Source: Varibaculum cambriense DSM 15806 (lineage in GTDB: Bacteria > Actinomycetota > Actinomycetes > Actinomycetales > Actinomycetaceae). From it: a stretch of DNA of 64,000 nucleotides. The notes under the pieces were generated by a model that saw only the letters and a program-made list of their open reading frames with translations, was not told where the DNA came from and did not search any database. Numbering within the stretch: position 1 is the first letter of the stretch; the number at the start of each line of letters is the position of its first letter. The DNA is taken from the NCBI RefSeq assembly GCF_000420065.1, contig NZ_ATUF01000003.1, forward strand, positions 1-64,000. The letters are read 5' to 3'. Positions 1 through 11,712 of the stretch are shown here, piece by piece. The position numbers and the translations under genes were made by a program.

Positions 1-1
1 G

Positions 2-1075
2 GCCGGTACCGACATTGGCCCAGATGGCAAGGTCGTCAAGGATGAGAACGGTAAGCCGAAGGTTGATGATTCTAAGGCCACCAAGACTGACCCGACCAAA
101 CCTGACACTGATGAGGATGGGGTTAATGAGGGTAAGGATGCTTCCTCGGATCAATGCCCGCTTCTAGCTGGCCCGTCCTCTAATAAGGGATGTCCGGCTT
201 GGGGTGACGGTAGTGGCGCTCCGGGTACGGATGTGACCTTGACTAAGGATCCGGCGAATGGCAAGTTGCCGAAGACGGTTAAGTGTGAGGCTGATAAGGG
301 TGCGACCTGTGCTTTCGATAACGATGGCAACGTTAAGGTCACTGTTCCTGCCGATGCTGCCTCCGGAACTACTATCACGGTTACCGTTAAGGATGGCGAC
401 AAGACCCTGGATAGTTCCACGGTGACGGTCACTAAGCCCAGTGCGGATGATAGTGATGGTGACGGTGTTAGCGATGAGCGGGAAAAGGAACTTGGTACTG
501 ACCCGAAGAATCCTGATACTGATGGTGACGGCTTGACTGATGGTCAAGAGGCCGGAACTGACGTTGACAAGGATGGTAAGGCCGTCAAGGATGAGAACGG
601 TAAACCGAAGGTTGATGATTCTAAGGCCACCAAGACCGACCCCACCAAGGCTGATACTGATGGTGATGGCATTAATGATGGTGACGAGGTAAATGGCACC
701 AAGAATCCGTTCAAGGGTGATAAGGCTGATCCGAACGGTAAGCCCGGAAATACTGACCCGAACAATGCCGACACTGATGGTGATGGCATTAATGATGGTG
801 ACGAGGTGACCGGAGCTAAGAACGGTGGTAAAGCCACTAACCCGAACAAGGCTGACACCGACGGTGACGGCATCAATGATGGTAAAGAAATCAAAGATGG
901 TACCGATCCGCTAGATCCGAACGATCCCGGCAAGAAGGGCAAAGGCACTACCAAGGTAGTCAAGGTGTGGCAGAAGCTGCCCAAGACTGGTTCCGCGGCA
1001 GTGCCGGCACTGGCGCTAGGGTTACTAGCCATTGGCGCGGGTGCAGTCATGGTTCGCCGTCGTAAACAGCAGTAA
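2..1075 (+). CDS. LPxTG-anchored surface protein with thrombospondin type 3-like calcium-binding repeats (5' end missing)
   Basis: The reading frame is open from base 2, so the gene starts before the window; a GTG at 233 is internal, not the start. The visible 357 residues contain repeated acidic blocks of the type DTDGDGINDGDE, the Asp-rich pattern of thrombospondin type 3 repeats that bind calcium. A segment around KDENGKPKVDDSKATKTDP occurs twice (bases about 24-95 and 572-645), and a beta-sandwich-like stretch lies between the copies. The C-terminus is a standard sortase signal: LPKTG, a hydrophobic segment, then RRRKQQ. Such proteins are exported and linked to peptidoglycan by sortase, and the repeats usually act as a stiff stalk. 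The ligand or adhesive domain lies outside the window. The family assignment is firm; the specific role is unknown. Confidence 0.9.
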   Translation, partial: AGTDIGPDGKVVKDENGKPKVDDSKATKTDPTKPDTDEDGVNEGKDASSDQCPLLAGPSSNKGCPAWGDGSGAPGTDVTLTKDPANGKLPKTVKCEADKGATCAFDNDGNVKVTVPADAASGTTITVTVKDGDKTLDSSTVTVTKPSADDSDGDGVSDEREKELGTDPKNPDTDGDGLTDGQEAGTDVDKDGKAVKDENGKPKVDDSKATKTDPTKADTDGDGINDGDEVNGTKNPFKGDKADPNGKPGNTDPNNADTDGDGINDGDEVTGAKNGGKATNPNKADTDGDGINDGKEIKDGTDPLDPNDPGKKGKGTTKVVKVWQKLPKTGSAAVPALALGLLAIGAGAVMVRRRKQQ

Positions 1076-1099
1076 CCATTAAGAACAACTAAATAGCAG

Positions 1100-1133
1100 T
1101 TTGGGTCGCCCCTCAAAAAAGGGGCGACCCAAA
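1100..1133. terminator. Bidirectional terminator hairpin
   Basis: Perfect 13-bp inverted repeat (1100-1112 and 1121-1133) with an A-rich loop. It lies between the convergent surface-protein and FGGY kinase genes. A/T-rich flanks on both sides would allow termination in both directions. Confidence 0.85.
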
Positions 1134-1172
1134 TTTATTGTCTTCTTCGCACCATGTCCTAGTGCCTAGTGC

Positions 1173-2690
1173 TTAGTGCAAGGGGTGCCGCAAAGAGAAC
1201 TGGTACTGCCTATCCATAATCGCTTTCAAGGCCGGATAGGCCTGGTTTTGCAGCTCCGCTAGTTCCAGATAGATTTCATGGTTCTTAAGGTTCGGTTCCG
1301 AGGTGTCGCCCAAGGCCGCCATCCCTTTCGAAGCCTCTTCCACGGAATCGTAGGCATCAGTTTGCGCCATCGCCATCACCGCGGCGCCCATAGCCGAAAT
1401 CTCTTCGGTATCGCAACTGGTAAGCGGCAGCCCGATACAGTCCGTCATAATCGCGCGCCATAGGGGAGAACGCTGCCCGCCACCCATTACCCGCACCGAC
1501 CGCAAAGGCACCCCGGTAGTATTAGCGAGGGCGTGCAGGTTGGTAGCCATAGTTAAGGAGATACCTTCCAGGATAGAGCGGTAGATTTCCGCCCTCCCAT
1601 AGGCCCCAGCCAACCCGATGATGGCGCCGTGAGCAATCGGATCCCAGAAAGGTGACTGCACTGCATTCCAATAGGGCATGGTTACCAGCCCGCCACAGCC
1701 GGTCGCCACCTGGGCGGCCGCTTTATCTAGTTCCGGATCCGGGCGCCCCTCCAGTTCAGGATTACCCAGTTCGCTGCGGAACCAGCCCGCCAAGTGGGCA
1801 CCAGAGTTTTGTACGATTTCCAGCACATATTGGCCGGGAATACCCGCCACATCGGTACGGAACACGTCGGCTATCTGATAGCGAGGTGAATGCACTCCGG
1901 CTACCAGGGCAGTCCCCATATTCAGGTAGGCTTCCTCCATACCGATAGCCCCGGCACCCAATGCGGCTGCTTGCCCGTCCCCGCAGGCGGCCACCAGTTC
2001 TATCGACTGTTTGATTCCCCAGTTGTCTAGCACCGATTTCTTGATCGGGGCAATGATCGAGGCTGCGGGAACCAGATCTGCAAGCTGGTCACGTTTGATT
2101 CCGATTAGATCGAGCAACTCTGCAGAGTAGTCCAATTTTGCAGAATCTAGGAATCCGAGAGAATCGGCAGTTGCCACCGAATCAACCCATTGCCCGGTCA
2201 GAGCATGAGTCAGGTAGCCGTGCACGCCCACGATCTTGTGGGCAGCAGCTAGTTTTTCTGGTTCGTGCTCTTTTAACCAGGCAATCTTGTATATCGAGGG
2301 GGTGGTATCAGGTTGGAAACCAGAAAGTTCATGTACTCGCCGACTACCAATCTTTTTAACCTGCTCCGCGGCTCTGCCATCGAGCCATAAAATCCCAGGA
2401 CGAAGAGGCGTGCCTTCCGAATCCACCAGCGCGAATGATTGGCGCTGAATAGTGGCGCAGAGAAATTTGATGCGGCCGCGATCAGTGTTGCTAAGCTGCG
2501 CAACTGCCTGCCCTACCGCCTCATTGGTGCTCTTCCACCAGTCGCGAGGGTCTTGTTCATAAAAGTCCACTCTGGGGGTGGACATTGCGAACTCTACCTT
2601 TGCCTGTGAAAGTACCGACCCGGCACTGTCGACAATAATCGCCTTGGTACTGGTGGTAGAGGAATCTACTGCGATTACTAAACTACCCAT
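1173..2690 (-). CDS. FGGY-family carbohydrate kinase (xylulokinase/gluconokinase-like)
   Basis: This 505-residue protein has the usual length of FGGY sugar kinases, which phosphorylate a sugar or polyol with ATP in the cytoplasm. The N-terminal phosphate loop is DSSTTSTK (about residues 9-16). The C-terminal half carries the family's second signature around MGGGQRSPLWRAIMTD and the EISAMGAAVMA helix. The ATG at 2688-2690 is preceded on the minus strand by a clear GGAGG. No transporter, isomerase or regulator lies beside it, so the substrate (xylulose, gluconate, or another pentose or polyol) cannot be read from context. The gene appears to be a single transcription unit ending at the hairpin at 1100-1133. 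Family certain, substrate open. Confidence 0.88.
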   Translation of the reverse strand: MGSLVIAVDSSTTSTKAIIVDSAGSVLSQAKVEFAMSTPRVDFYEQDPRDWWKSTNEAVGQAVAQLSNTDRGRIKFLCATIQRQSFALVDSEGTPLRPGILWLDGRAAEQVKKIGSRRVHELSGFQPDTTPSIYKIAWLKEHEPEKLAAAHKIVGVHGYLTHALTGQWVDSVATADSLGFLDSAKLDYSAELLDLIGIKRDQLADLVPAASIIAPIKKSVLDNWGIKQSIELVAACGDGQAAALGAGAIGMEEAYLNMGTALVAGVHSPRYQIADVFRTDVAGIPGQYVLEIVQNSGAHLAGWFRSELGNPELEGRPDPELDKAAAQVATGCGGLVTMPYWNAVQSPFWDPIAHGAIIGLAGAYGRAEIYRSILEGISLTMATNLHALANTTGVPLRSVRVMGGGQRSPLWRAIMTDCIGLPLTSCDTEEISAMGAAVMAMAQTDAYDSVEEASKGMAALGDTSEPNLKNHEIYLELAELQNQAYPALKAIMDRQYQFSLRHPLH

Positions 2691-2911
2691 GCTGATTGAA
2701 CCTCCTCATTGCGGTTTACTCACAGGTGATTCTACTTTGCTAGTTAACAGAATTGGGTGAATTGGTAGGTGAAAGTAGGAAATGGGGTTAGCGGATCCCC
2801 GTGGGTATCTGCAGAAAAACTGGTTAAAATCGCTAGCAGTTAAGGCGCCTTTTATTTTGAATACACAACGTAGACACAGCAATAAAGATTTATTGACTTA
2901 ATCGTTTCTAT

Positions 2912-2999
2912 TGGCGGAGGTAGGGGGATTCGAACCCCCGAGGGCTTGCACCCAACCCGCTTTCCAAGCGAGCGCCATAGGCCACTAGGCGATACCTCC
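2912..2999 (-). tRNA. tRNA-Ser (anticodon GGA)
   Basis: The minus strand folds as a class II tRNA. The acceptor stem is GGAGGTA paired with TACCTCC, the anticodon stem-loop is CTCGC-TTGGAAA-GCGGG with anticodon GGA, there is a long variable arm, and a T-arm contains GGTTCGAATCC. The discriminator G is followed by an encoded CCA (2914-2912). Confidence 0.95.
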
Positions 3000-3189
3000 A
3001 GGCACAAGTTTGAGTTTACCTAAATGATCTCGCTAATGTCGATTCTGGAAATGAGGAGTCGAACACAGCCCGGCAATAAGAGCGGCGTTACTTCCGTAGA
3101 AACCCCGCACGCATCCTCGGTAGTTACCTTCTCGCCCCGCGCTGACCCTAGCGTTTCCAGTTAGCGCCCTCCTAAGCTAAACTGGGAGA

Positions 3190-3276
3190 GATCCTTCACG
3201 CGGCGATATCATTCGAACCTCCCCAGGGCCGGAAGGCAGCAAGGATAAGGGTGCGCTATCGGGTGCGTGAAGGGTC
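3190..3276 (+). ncRNA. ffs: Signal recognition particle RNA, small bacterial (4.5S) type
   Basis: The conserved apical core of the SRP Alu-less RNA is present (CCCCAGGGCCGGAAGGCAGC, 3221-3240). The ends (3190-3201 and 3265-3276) pair over 12 bp. A T-rich run directly after the stem (3275-3282) acts as the terminator. The RNA binds Ffh for co-translational targeting. Its position just upstream of dnaX is common in actinobacteria and firmicutes. Confidence 0.93.
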
Positions 3277-3337
3277 TTTTTTATCGCAATCCTCTCTAGG
3301 CACCCCGCTTATCGCTGGGCTTTAGTACAGTAGATCC

Positions 3338-5992
3338 GTGAGCATCGCACTTTATCGCCGCTACCGGCCAGACACTTTCCAAGACGTGATTGGGCAAGAT
3401 CACGTGGTTAAGCCGTTAATGGCGGCGCTGCGCTCTGGGCGGATAAGCCATGCGTACCTCTTTTCTGGGCCGCGCGGGTGTGGGAAAACCACTTCGGCGC
3501 GAATCATGGCGCGCTGTCTGAACTGCGCAGAAGGCCCCACCGATACTCCTTGCGGAAAATGCGAATCCTGTAAAGACCTAGCTACCGGGGGTTCTGGTTC
3601 CCTTGATGTGGTAGAAATTGATGCTGCCAGTCATAACGGGGTAGATGATGCGCGGGAACTGCGCGAGCGGGCAGGGTTTGCCCCGGTGCGTGACCGCTAC
3701 AAAATTTTTATACTAGACGAAGCCCATATGGTCACTCAGCAGGGATTTAACGCCCTGCTAAAAATCGTGGAAGAACCCCCCGAACACGTAAAGTTCATTT
3801 TCGCGACCACCGAACCCGACAAGGTAATCGGCACGATTCGTTCCCGAACTCATCACTATCCGTTCCGCCTGGTACCGCCAGAAATAATGGAAAAATATAT
3901 GGCGAAACTTTGCGAGGCAGAAAACATCGAACCTGCCCCCGGGGTGTTACAACTGGTAATGAGGGCGGGCGCAGGCTCGGTCCGTGACTCGCTTTCAGTG
4001 CTAGACCAGTTAATGGCGGGCGCTGAGGATGGCAAGCTGGAATATGGGACTGCCGCGGCACTACTGGGATACACCGATAGCTCTATTTTGGAGCGTTCGG
4101 TAGATGCCATTATTGACCGGGATGGCTCCGCCCTGTTCGAGGTAATCGCCAAGATGGTTGAGGGCGGGCATGAGCCTCGGCGCTATCTGGAAGATTTGCT
4201 GTTGCACCTGCGGGACCTGCTGGTACTTTCGGTTTCTTCTCCGGAGGATGCCCAGACAGCCCTGGCGGGGACTCCGGCAGACCAATTAGCGGCGATGCAA
4301 TCCCAAGCGCAGCGTTGGGGGACTACCGGGATTTCCCATGCCAGCGACCTCACCAATACCGCTTTAACCGAACTTACGGGAGCAACCGCCCCGCGCCTAC
4401 AAGTAGAGCTGTTGGCGGCAAGGCTATTATTGCCAGAGCAGAGCCCGGCAGTTGCAGGTGAACCCAGTTCCACCCCGTCGGGATTGAGCGGGGCAGAGGC
4501 CGCAATGGCAGCCTTGCATCGTCCGGGACAGAAGCGTCCTCAGAATACTGCAAATGCCATACCGGGATCTACAGCTCCCGCAGCGCCTAGAACTCCGGAA
4601 GCTCCTGCTGAACCAGCCCCAGCGGCTCCCCGCGCTAACGCGGCCCCAGCGGCTCCCCGCGGAGGTAACGAGGCGCCAGAACTGGCTGCTCCGCGCCCGC
4701 AGATGACGGATAGTAAACCGTCTGCTCCAACTGTAGATAAACAGGAAAACCAGCAAGAACCGGCTCCCCGCAATGAAGTAGCGGAGCAGGAATCCTCTCC
4801 CAAGGAGGCTGCGGCTAGCAGTTCCCTGCGCGAGGTGCCGGAAGTAGAAAAAGGGGAGCAATACTGGCAGATACTGCAATCGTGGGGTAAGGTTTCTGCG
4901 TGTTTGCGGCACACTGATCAGCGGCTGTGGTCGACTTGCAATCGCCACCTGCAGCTTGGCGGTGCCCAAAACCGGCAAGTTACCTTGTTGGCAGATACTC
5001 CGCAGACCGTTGAATACTTGGAAAAACAACTGGCTCCGATAGAAAAGTGCTTACAGGAGGAGCTGTCAGATTCCTGGACGGTGCAGGTGCTTGCGGGAAG
5101 CGATGATAGCCGCGCGCCCGCTATGAGCGAGGTGCTATCCCGGATCAAACTAGATGCTTCCTCGGGAGAAGAGAAAACGCTGCCCCAGGAGGCACCCCCG
5201 GAAGAAGAGGAATATCCTCCCGAAGGCGCGGATCCGGCAGATGGCAGTGAAGAGATTTCCTATCCAGAACCAGTGGATGGTGCAGCAAACCCTGCTCCCG
5301 CCTCTAGCGCCTCCCAGGACGCTGCAAACTCAAATGCGGAAACTGCAGGTGAGGCTCCAAAAGCAGTGGGTAAACCCGGGGATAAACCTGGGCAAGAAAG
5401 TGACCCGGCATCTCTAAATGGTGACTGGATCATTGCTAATCCCACAGGGTCAGAATCCGTTTCTAAGGAAAATGATCAGGGCGCAGAGGACGCGGCGCAT
5501 CCGGTAGCATCGGAGCCTGCGACACCATTTGCGGCAGCGCCCTCACCGTTCGGGGCGCCAGCGGCAGAAATGGCAGCGCCTCGCCCCGAAACCTCTGTTT
5601 CGCCGGCACCTGGCAGGGATAATGCGGTGATGGCGGCACCCCGTGACTTTGCCGAGGAACTAGTCGCTCCCAGAGCAGACCAATCTGCGGCACCCTTTGA
5701 AGCTACTGCCTCTACGCCCCTAGCAGCGCCGCGTGAGCAGATTTTAGAGCCGGATATCCCAGCTGCTCCCCGGGGGCCGGCCGCCACAGGCGCGGACGCT
5801 GAAAGCGCTTCCCCAGCACCGGGCGCACCTCCCAGCTATGAAGACGAAGATATCCCCGACCTCTCCGATCCTGATGTTTCGCTCGATGAAAGCGGCGGAC
5901 GTTGGGGGGTCGAGGTCGCAAAATCTTTGCTTGGTGGCAAGATAATTGAGACGGTAGATAATTCTGGCGGCAGCGGGAAAGCGGGTATTTAA
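3338..5992 (+). CDS. dnaX: DNA polymerase III subunit gamma/tau
   Basis: Clamp-loader ATPase of the replisome. The N-terminal third is canonical: Walker [10 protein letters not shown] (residues 44-52), the zinc-binding cysteines around CLNC...CGKCESC (60-78), the FILDEAHM Walker B motif, and the sensor/lid region through about residue 370. The start is GTG at 3338. At 884 residues it is longer than most family members. The extra length is a low-complexity Ala/Pro/Glu-rich tail in two blocks, separated by a more ordered segment (about 500-600) that probably corresponds to the polymerase-binding tau region. Both low-complexity blocks carry repeated AAPR tetrapeptides. No slippery sequence for a frameshifted short form stands out. 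recR follows after 5 bases, so the two are probably co-transcribed. Confidence 0.95.
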   Translation: MSIALYRRYRPDTFQDVIGQDHVVKPLMAALRSGRISHAYLFSGPRGCGKTTSARIMARCLNCAEGPTDTPCGKCESCKDLATGGSGSLDVVEIDAASHNGVDDARELRERAGFAPVRDRYKIFILDEAHMVTQQGFNALLKIVEEPPEHVKFIFATTEPDKVIGTIRSRTHHYPFRLVPPEIMEKYMAKLCEAENIEPAPGVLQLVMRAGAGSVRDSLSVLDQLMAGAEDGKLEYGTAAALLGYTDSSILERSVDAIIDRDGSALFEVIAKMVEGGHEPRRYLEDLLLHLRDLLVLSVSSPEDAQTALAGTPADQLAAMQSQAQRWGTTGISHASDLTNTALTELTGATAPRLQVELLAARLLLPEQSPAVAGEPSSTPSGLSGAEAAMAALHRPGQKRPQNTANAIPGSTAPAAPRTPEAPAEPAPAAPRANAAPAAPRGGNEAPELAAPRPQMTDSKPSAPTVDKQENQQEPAPRNEVAEQESSPKEAAASSSLREVPEVEKGEQYWQILQSWGKVSACLRHTDQRLWSTCNRHLQLGGAQNRQVTLLADTPQTVEYLEKQLAPIEKCLQEELSDSWTVQVLAGSDDSRAPAMSEVLSRIKLDASSGEEKTLPQEAPPEEEEYPPEGADPADGSEEISYPEPVDGAANPAPASSASQDAANSNAETAGEAPKAVGKPGDKPGQESDPASLNGDWIIANPTGSESVSKENDQGAEDAAHPVASEPATPFAAAPSPFGAPAAEMAAPRPETSVSPAPGRDNAVMAAPRDFAEELVAPRADQSAAPFEATASTPLAAPREQILEPDIPAAPRGPAATGADAESASPAPGAPPSYEDEDIPDLSDPDVSLDESGGRWGVEVAKSLLGGKIIETVDNSGGSGKAGI

Positions 5993-5997
5993 CTTAT

Positions 5998-6594
5998 ATG
6001 TATGACGGCGCTTTGCAAGATCTAATCGATGCTTTAGGGCGGCTGCCGGGGATTGGACCAAAATCAGCCCAGCGCATCGCGTTCTATGTGCTGTCGCGTC
6101 CCAAAGCTGAAGCAGAACTCTTGGCGCAGGCCTTAATCGACGCGAAAGAAAAGATTCGTTTTTGCGCTAAATGCGGCAATATTGCCCAAGAAGAACTCTG
6201 CGCCATTTGCCGCAATCCCAAACGGGATCAGGCGGTTATTTGCGTAGTTGAAGAAGCTAAAGATGTGGGGGCGATTGAACGTACCCGCAGCTATCGTGGT
6301 CTTTACCATGTGCTGGGAGGGGCAATCGACCCCATTAACGGGATCGGCCCTGAACAGTTACGTTTGCGGGAGCTCCTAACCCGCCTGTCGGGCGATACCG
6401 TACAAGAGATCATTATCGCCACTAACCCTAATATTGAGGGCGAGGCTACGGCCACCTACCTGACCCGCACCATCTCCCCGCTGGGGTTAAAAGTTACCCG
6501 CCTGGCCTCGGGGCTACCGGTAGGCGGGGATCTGGAATACGCTGATGAAGTTACTCTGGGGCGTGCTCTGGAGGGCAGGCGCTCCGCCGAATAA
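5998..6594 (+). CDS. recR: Recombination protein RecR
   Basis: RecR forms a ring with RecO/RecF to load RecA at gaps. The 198 residues match the family length. In order they show a helix-hairpin-helix segment ([15 protein letters not shown]), a four-cysteine zinc finger (C56, C59, C68, C71) and a Toprim domain with VVEEAKD and the later [13 protein letters not shown] motif. The ATG at 5998 lies 5 bases after the dnaX stop, so the two genes form an operon, as in most bacteria. Confidence 0.96.
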   Translation: MYDGALQDLIDALGRLPGIGPKSAQRIAFYVLSRPKAEAELLAQALIDAKEKIRFCAKCGNIAQEELCAICRNPKRDQAVICVVEEAKDVGAIERTRSYRGLYHVLGGAIDPINGIGPEQLRLRELLTRLSGDTVQEIIIATNPNIEGEATATYLTRTISPLGLKVTRLASGLPVGGDLEYADEVTLGRALEGRRSAE

Positions 6595-6780
6595 CCGCTA
6601 GCGCCAGCGCCCATAAACCGCTGAGCAGTGGCAAAAGTCCCAGGAGTAGCCGGGGCAGTACGGATGATTTTGTGCGTTTGCTTACCTACCAGCAAATTTG
6701 AGACGCTAAAGCCGAGAAATCGCTAGCTTCTTAGAATAATTGCAGAAGACAGCTAATCGCTAGGCATACAAGGGGAACAA

Positions 6781-9134
<2,354 letters not shown>

Positions 9135-9201
9135 TTACAACCTCTCTGCGGGTACCCAGGTTGGCTGCTTGAGCACTAGGACGAGAAGCAAATAGATTAC
9201 G

Positions 9202-9237
9202 CTGGCGCTACCGCGCTCGAGGAGGCGGTAGCGCCAG
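9202..9237. terminator. Terminator-like hairpin between convergent genes
   Basis: Perfect 13-bp inverted repeat (9202-9214 and 9225-9237) with a 10-base loop between asd and the convergent LRV-type gene. There is no strong T run, so it may be a weak or factor-assisted terminator. Confidence 0.6.
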
Positions 9238-9265
9238 ATATCTCTGCTCGGAATAATGGAAAAGC

Positions 9266-10516
9266 TTAGTTACCGGGGGCTTTAACTTTAGGTTGGTAGG
9301 CTTCGGCGCTATTAACCGTCAGTTTGAGTCCGAATCCGGTCTGCAGATTCCAGCAGTCAACCCCGGATCCGGAGGACTCGCAAGCATAGGCTCCTGAGGC
9401 GGCCGCAGCACCCCTAGCGAGTACGGTCTGTGAAACTTCGTTATCTTTAACCCCTAAATCTTCGGGCGGCTTTGCGCCATCAGCTCCTAGGGTGAACTTG
9501 ACGGTTGCTCCCGGGTTTTGCCCAATATTTCCGGTAAAGCTAAAGACGTTACAAATTACTTCATTACCGATGGTGCACTTGATGGGGGCATCAGGGAGTG
9601 AAAACTCAGCTACCTGGTAGGCACCGTTTGGTAGTCCTTTTGCTTGCCCAATCTGGTTGGTGGGAGCGGGAGCTATCTGACGTCCCTCGGTTTTCACATC
9701 CAGTTGGGCACCGGCGTTACCGTTTTTGTGCTTAGTGTCCTGGCCGGCGGCATGCTTATTGCCGGTACCGTTTGCCCCATTTTCTTGGTCATCGGGAATC
9801 CCGTTATTGTTGTGGTCGCGGTTTAGATCGGAATCTCCGAAGATACGCGCGATCACTCCGTCCTTCCCGTACCAACTCTTTGAGCCGTCACCACCGGTGA
9901 GACGATCCGCTAAGTTACCTCCGATCGAGAGTACTAAACCGATCAACACGGCAATCACGATCACGAAAATCTTGCTTTTTCGCGAAGCAGTTTTTTCTTC
10001 GACCGGTGAAAAGTCCTCTAAATCTTCCTCGTCCGCAAGTTTAAGTTTCTCAGCCTTAGTTTTTTCCGATGCCTCAGTATCAGCGGTAACTGCGGTTTCC
10101 GGTTTATCCGCTGGCTTAACGATGGTGGTATCCGCGGCTGTTTCGAGGGGGACGGTAGGGAAATCTGGGGAAGTTTCATCTCGAACCGCGTTTATAGCTG
10201 CGGTGGCATTGGTAGGTGTCAGCGGGGAAGCGCTCTGCGGCTCTCCTGCTGGTGCCACCGAGGGAACAGGGGAGGATACCGGGACAGGGGAATGGTTCTT
10301 TGCTCGAGCTGCCCGGTCAAGCCGGTTTTGGCGGCGCTGTAAGGCAGCGGCAATCTCCGGATCAGAAAACTCGCTTAACCACTGCAAAAGTTCCGGATAG
10401 GTGGAGGGATTCTCGGCAATGAGAGGCCGCAAGGAAGGATGATTTTGAGCGAGATATTGTAATTCTTCCAGCGGCGTCGCGGGATCGCTTGCCCGCTGAA
10501 CCGGGTCCATGCTCAT
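9266..10516 (-). CDS. Membrane protein with N-terminal variant leucine-rich repeat (LRV) domain
   Basis: The first about 70 residues (DPVQRASDPATPLEELQYLA and following) resemble the short variant leucine-rich-repeat domain found at the N-terminus of many actinobacterial proteins. A Pro/Ala/Thr-rich linker follows. One membrane helix lies near residues 182-206 (KIFVIVIAVLIGLVLSIGG). An Asp/Asn-rich stretch (DSDLNRDHNNNGIPDD) has the spacing of a calcium-binding loop. The C-terminal about 120-residue domain has four Cys and would be outside the cell. The ATG at 10516 and another two codons downstream both fit the strong GGAGGAG Shine-Dalgarno. No enzymatic motif is visible. A sensing or scaffold role across the membrane is plausible but unproven. 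Confidence 0.7.
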   Translation of the reverse strand: MSMDPVQRASDPATPLEELQYLAQNHPSLRPLIAENPSTYPELLQWLSEFSDPEIAAALQRRQNRLDRAARAKNHSPVPVSSPVPSVAPAGEPQSASPLTPTNATAAINAVRDETSPDFPTVPLETAADTTIVKPADKPETAVTADTEASEKTKAEKLKLADEEDLEDFSPVEEKTASRKSKIFVIVIAVLIGLVLSIGGNLADRLTGGDGSKSWYGKDGVIARIFGDSDLNRDHNNNGIPDDQENGANGTGNKHAAGQDTKHKNGNAGAQLDVKTEGRQIAPAPTNQIGQAKGLPNGAYQVAEFSLPDAPIKCTIGNEVICNVFSFTGNIGQNPGATVKFTLGADGAKPPEDLGVKDNEVSQTVLARGAAAASGAYACESSGSGVDCWNLQTGFGLKLTVNSAEAYQPKVKAPGN

Positions 10517-10680
10517 ATCTCCTCCTTTAGCCCTCTTAAGCGATTATAGATTACCGAGAGACCAAAATGATTCGCGCCTGGCCATAACTGCCTGCTCAGC
10601 CAATAGACACCGCTAATATCCGGCCTCTCACAGCCCGGGCCGGTGCAACTGGCAGCCCGCTATTTAGCAGAAAACTGCGT

Positions 10681-11400
10681 CTAACTGGCGCGATGGATAG
10701 GACAGGCGGAAACCACCATCCCCTCGCCCCCGCGGGAAGAAAAAGGATTTTCGTCTAGATCTATACGCCGTCCCAAGAAACGTTTTGCGTTCGGTAACGG
10801 AGCTAAGGTGTGGCTGGCGCCTAAAGAGCGCAATATATACGCCTGTATGCAGTGGATCAGATATTCCCGCTGAATCGGGTCTTTCGGGAGGGATCTACCC
10901 GCAAGGGACGCATTTACCATTGAGATCGCAATAGGTAAGTTCTGGGGAGGAAGCGTGCCTTCATTAATGGCTTTCCGTAAGATTTGACGTAAAATATTTT
11001 CTACAATCTGCGCATGAAGGCGCAGTTCGGAGCTGGTTTCATTCGATACTTGACGGCGAAGATCCAGTCCGGGCGCTAGGTGGTAAGAAGAGCCGAGAGC
11101 GAGTTGTTCCCGGACGTAAATCCGCAGCATTTTTATGGGGGAGGAGACCCCGGACAGAGCGCGGTTTAAACGCACTGAATATTGTCCCGTTTCGTAGGCG
11201 ATAAATGCCAGGAGGAGTGCTTCTTTATCTTGGAAATGGTTATAGACCGCGGTGCGTCCCACTCCCGCTTCTTGGGCGATCTTCGCCATGGTTAGCGATT
11301 CAAAAGTGCTGGTCTGGAGGAGGCGCGAGAGCGCATCAAAGAGCTGCTGGCGGGTCTTCTTGCGATGCTCTTCCAGGGTTTCCCCGATAATCCTTGGCAT
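10681..11400 (-). CDS. TetR-family transcriptional regulator
   Basis: The N-terminal 60 residues form a TetR DNA-binding domain: a helix, then the helix-turn-helix LTMAKIAQEAGVGRTAVYNH followed by FQDKEALLLAF. The C-terminal ligand domain is divergent, as usual for the family, so no ligand can be named. It is transcribed away from efeU with a 312-base gap, so efeUOB is a possible target. However, that promoter already carries a DtxR-like box, so the regulator may instead control only itself. The last about 40 residues are a charged tail beyond the usual family length. Confidence 0.88.
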   Translation of the reverse strand: MPRIIGETLEEHRKKTRQQLFDALSRLLQTSTFESLTMAKIAQEAGVGRTAVYNHFQDKEALLLAFIAYETGQYSVRLNRALSGVSSPIKMLRIYVREQLALGSSYHLAPGLDLRRQVSNETSSELRLHAQIVENILRQILRKAINEGTLPPQNLPIAISMVNASLAGRSLPKDPIQREYLIHCIQAYILRSLGASHTLAPLPNAKRFLGRRIDLDENPFSSRGGEGMVVSACPIHRAS

Positions 11401-11587
11401 GTAGGCATTCTTTCATTTAATGACATTTTTAGTCTAATTGTCTTGAAAGATTGCTTAAGTTTAAGGAAATAGCTGGCGAGTTGCGGTAATGGGTGCTGAT
11501 TGGAGCAAGCAAGGTTGACCTTAGTTTATTTGCCGATAAGTCCCTAAAATGCTGCTTGTATATTTTCTTTAAATCTGCTGTTATCGG

Positions 11588-11606
11588 TTAGGTTAGTGAA
11601 AGTTGT
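11588..11606 (+). promoter_or_regulatory. Weak DtxR/IdeR-like half-site upstream of efeU
   Basis: The left half TTAGGTTAG matches the 19-bp DtxR/IdeR consensus fully, but the right half is poor (about 12 of 19 in total). It lies about 40 bases upstream of the stronger box at 11645. Confidence 0.35.
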
Positions 11607-11622
11607 TCTAATTAGCGCCCTC

Positions 11623-11651
11623 TTGACAGGGTGGGTTGAATAAAATAGGTT
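11623..11651 (+). promoter_or_regulatory. Likely efeUOB promoter
   Basis: TTGACA (11623-11628), a 17-base spacer, then TAGGTT (11646-11651). The -35 is consensus with optimal spacing to a TAnnnT-type -10. The -10 is covered by the DtxR-like box at 11645-11663, the arrangement expected for iron repression. Confidence 0.6.
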
Positions 11652-11663
11652 AGGCGTGCCTTA
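11645..11663 (+). promoter_or_regulatory. DtxR/IdeR-like iron box of efeUOB
   Basis: ATAGGTTAGGCGTGCCTTA matches the DtxR/IdeR 19-bp consensus at 14 positions, with both half-sites recognisable. It overlaps the predicted -10. Iron-loaded DtxR-type repressors bind such sites and shut off uptake genes. Confidence 0.6.
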
Positions 11664-11712
11664 GCTAAGGAATTATAGGTTTTAGCTAACTGATTCGCGG
11701 ACTGAAGAGAAA

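Noticed and set aside
4427-5029. 200-codon open frame on the minus strand inside dnaX
   Set aside because: It overlaps a well-supported dnaX frame. Its sequence is Arg/Ser-rich and typical of an antisense shadow of an Ala/Pro-rich region.
6595-6780. Lysine riboswitch or T-box before lysC
   Set aside because: No conserved lysine-box or T-box sequence and no terminator hairpin; only 186 bases are available.
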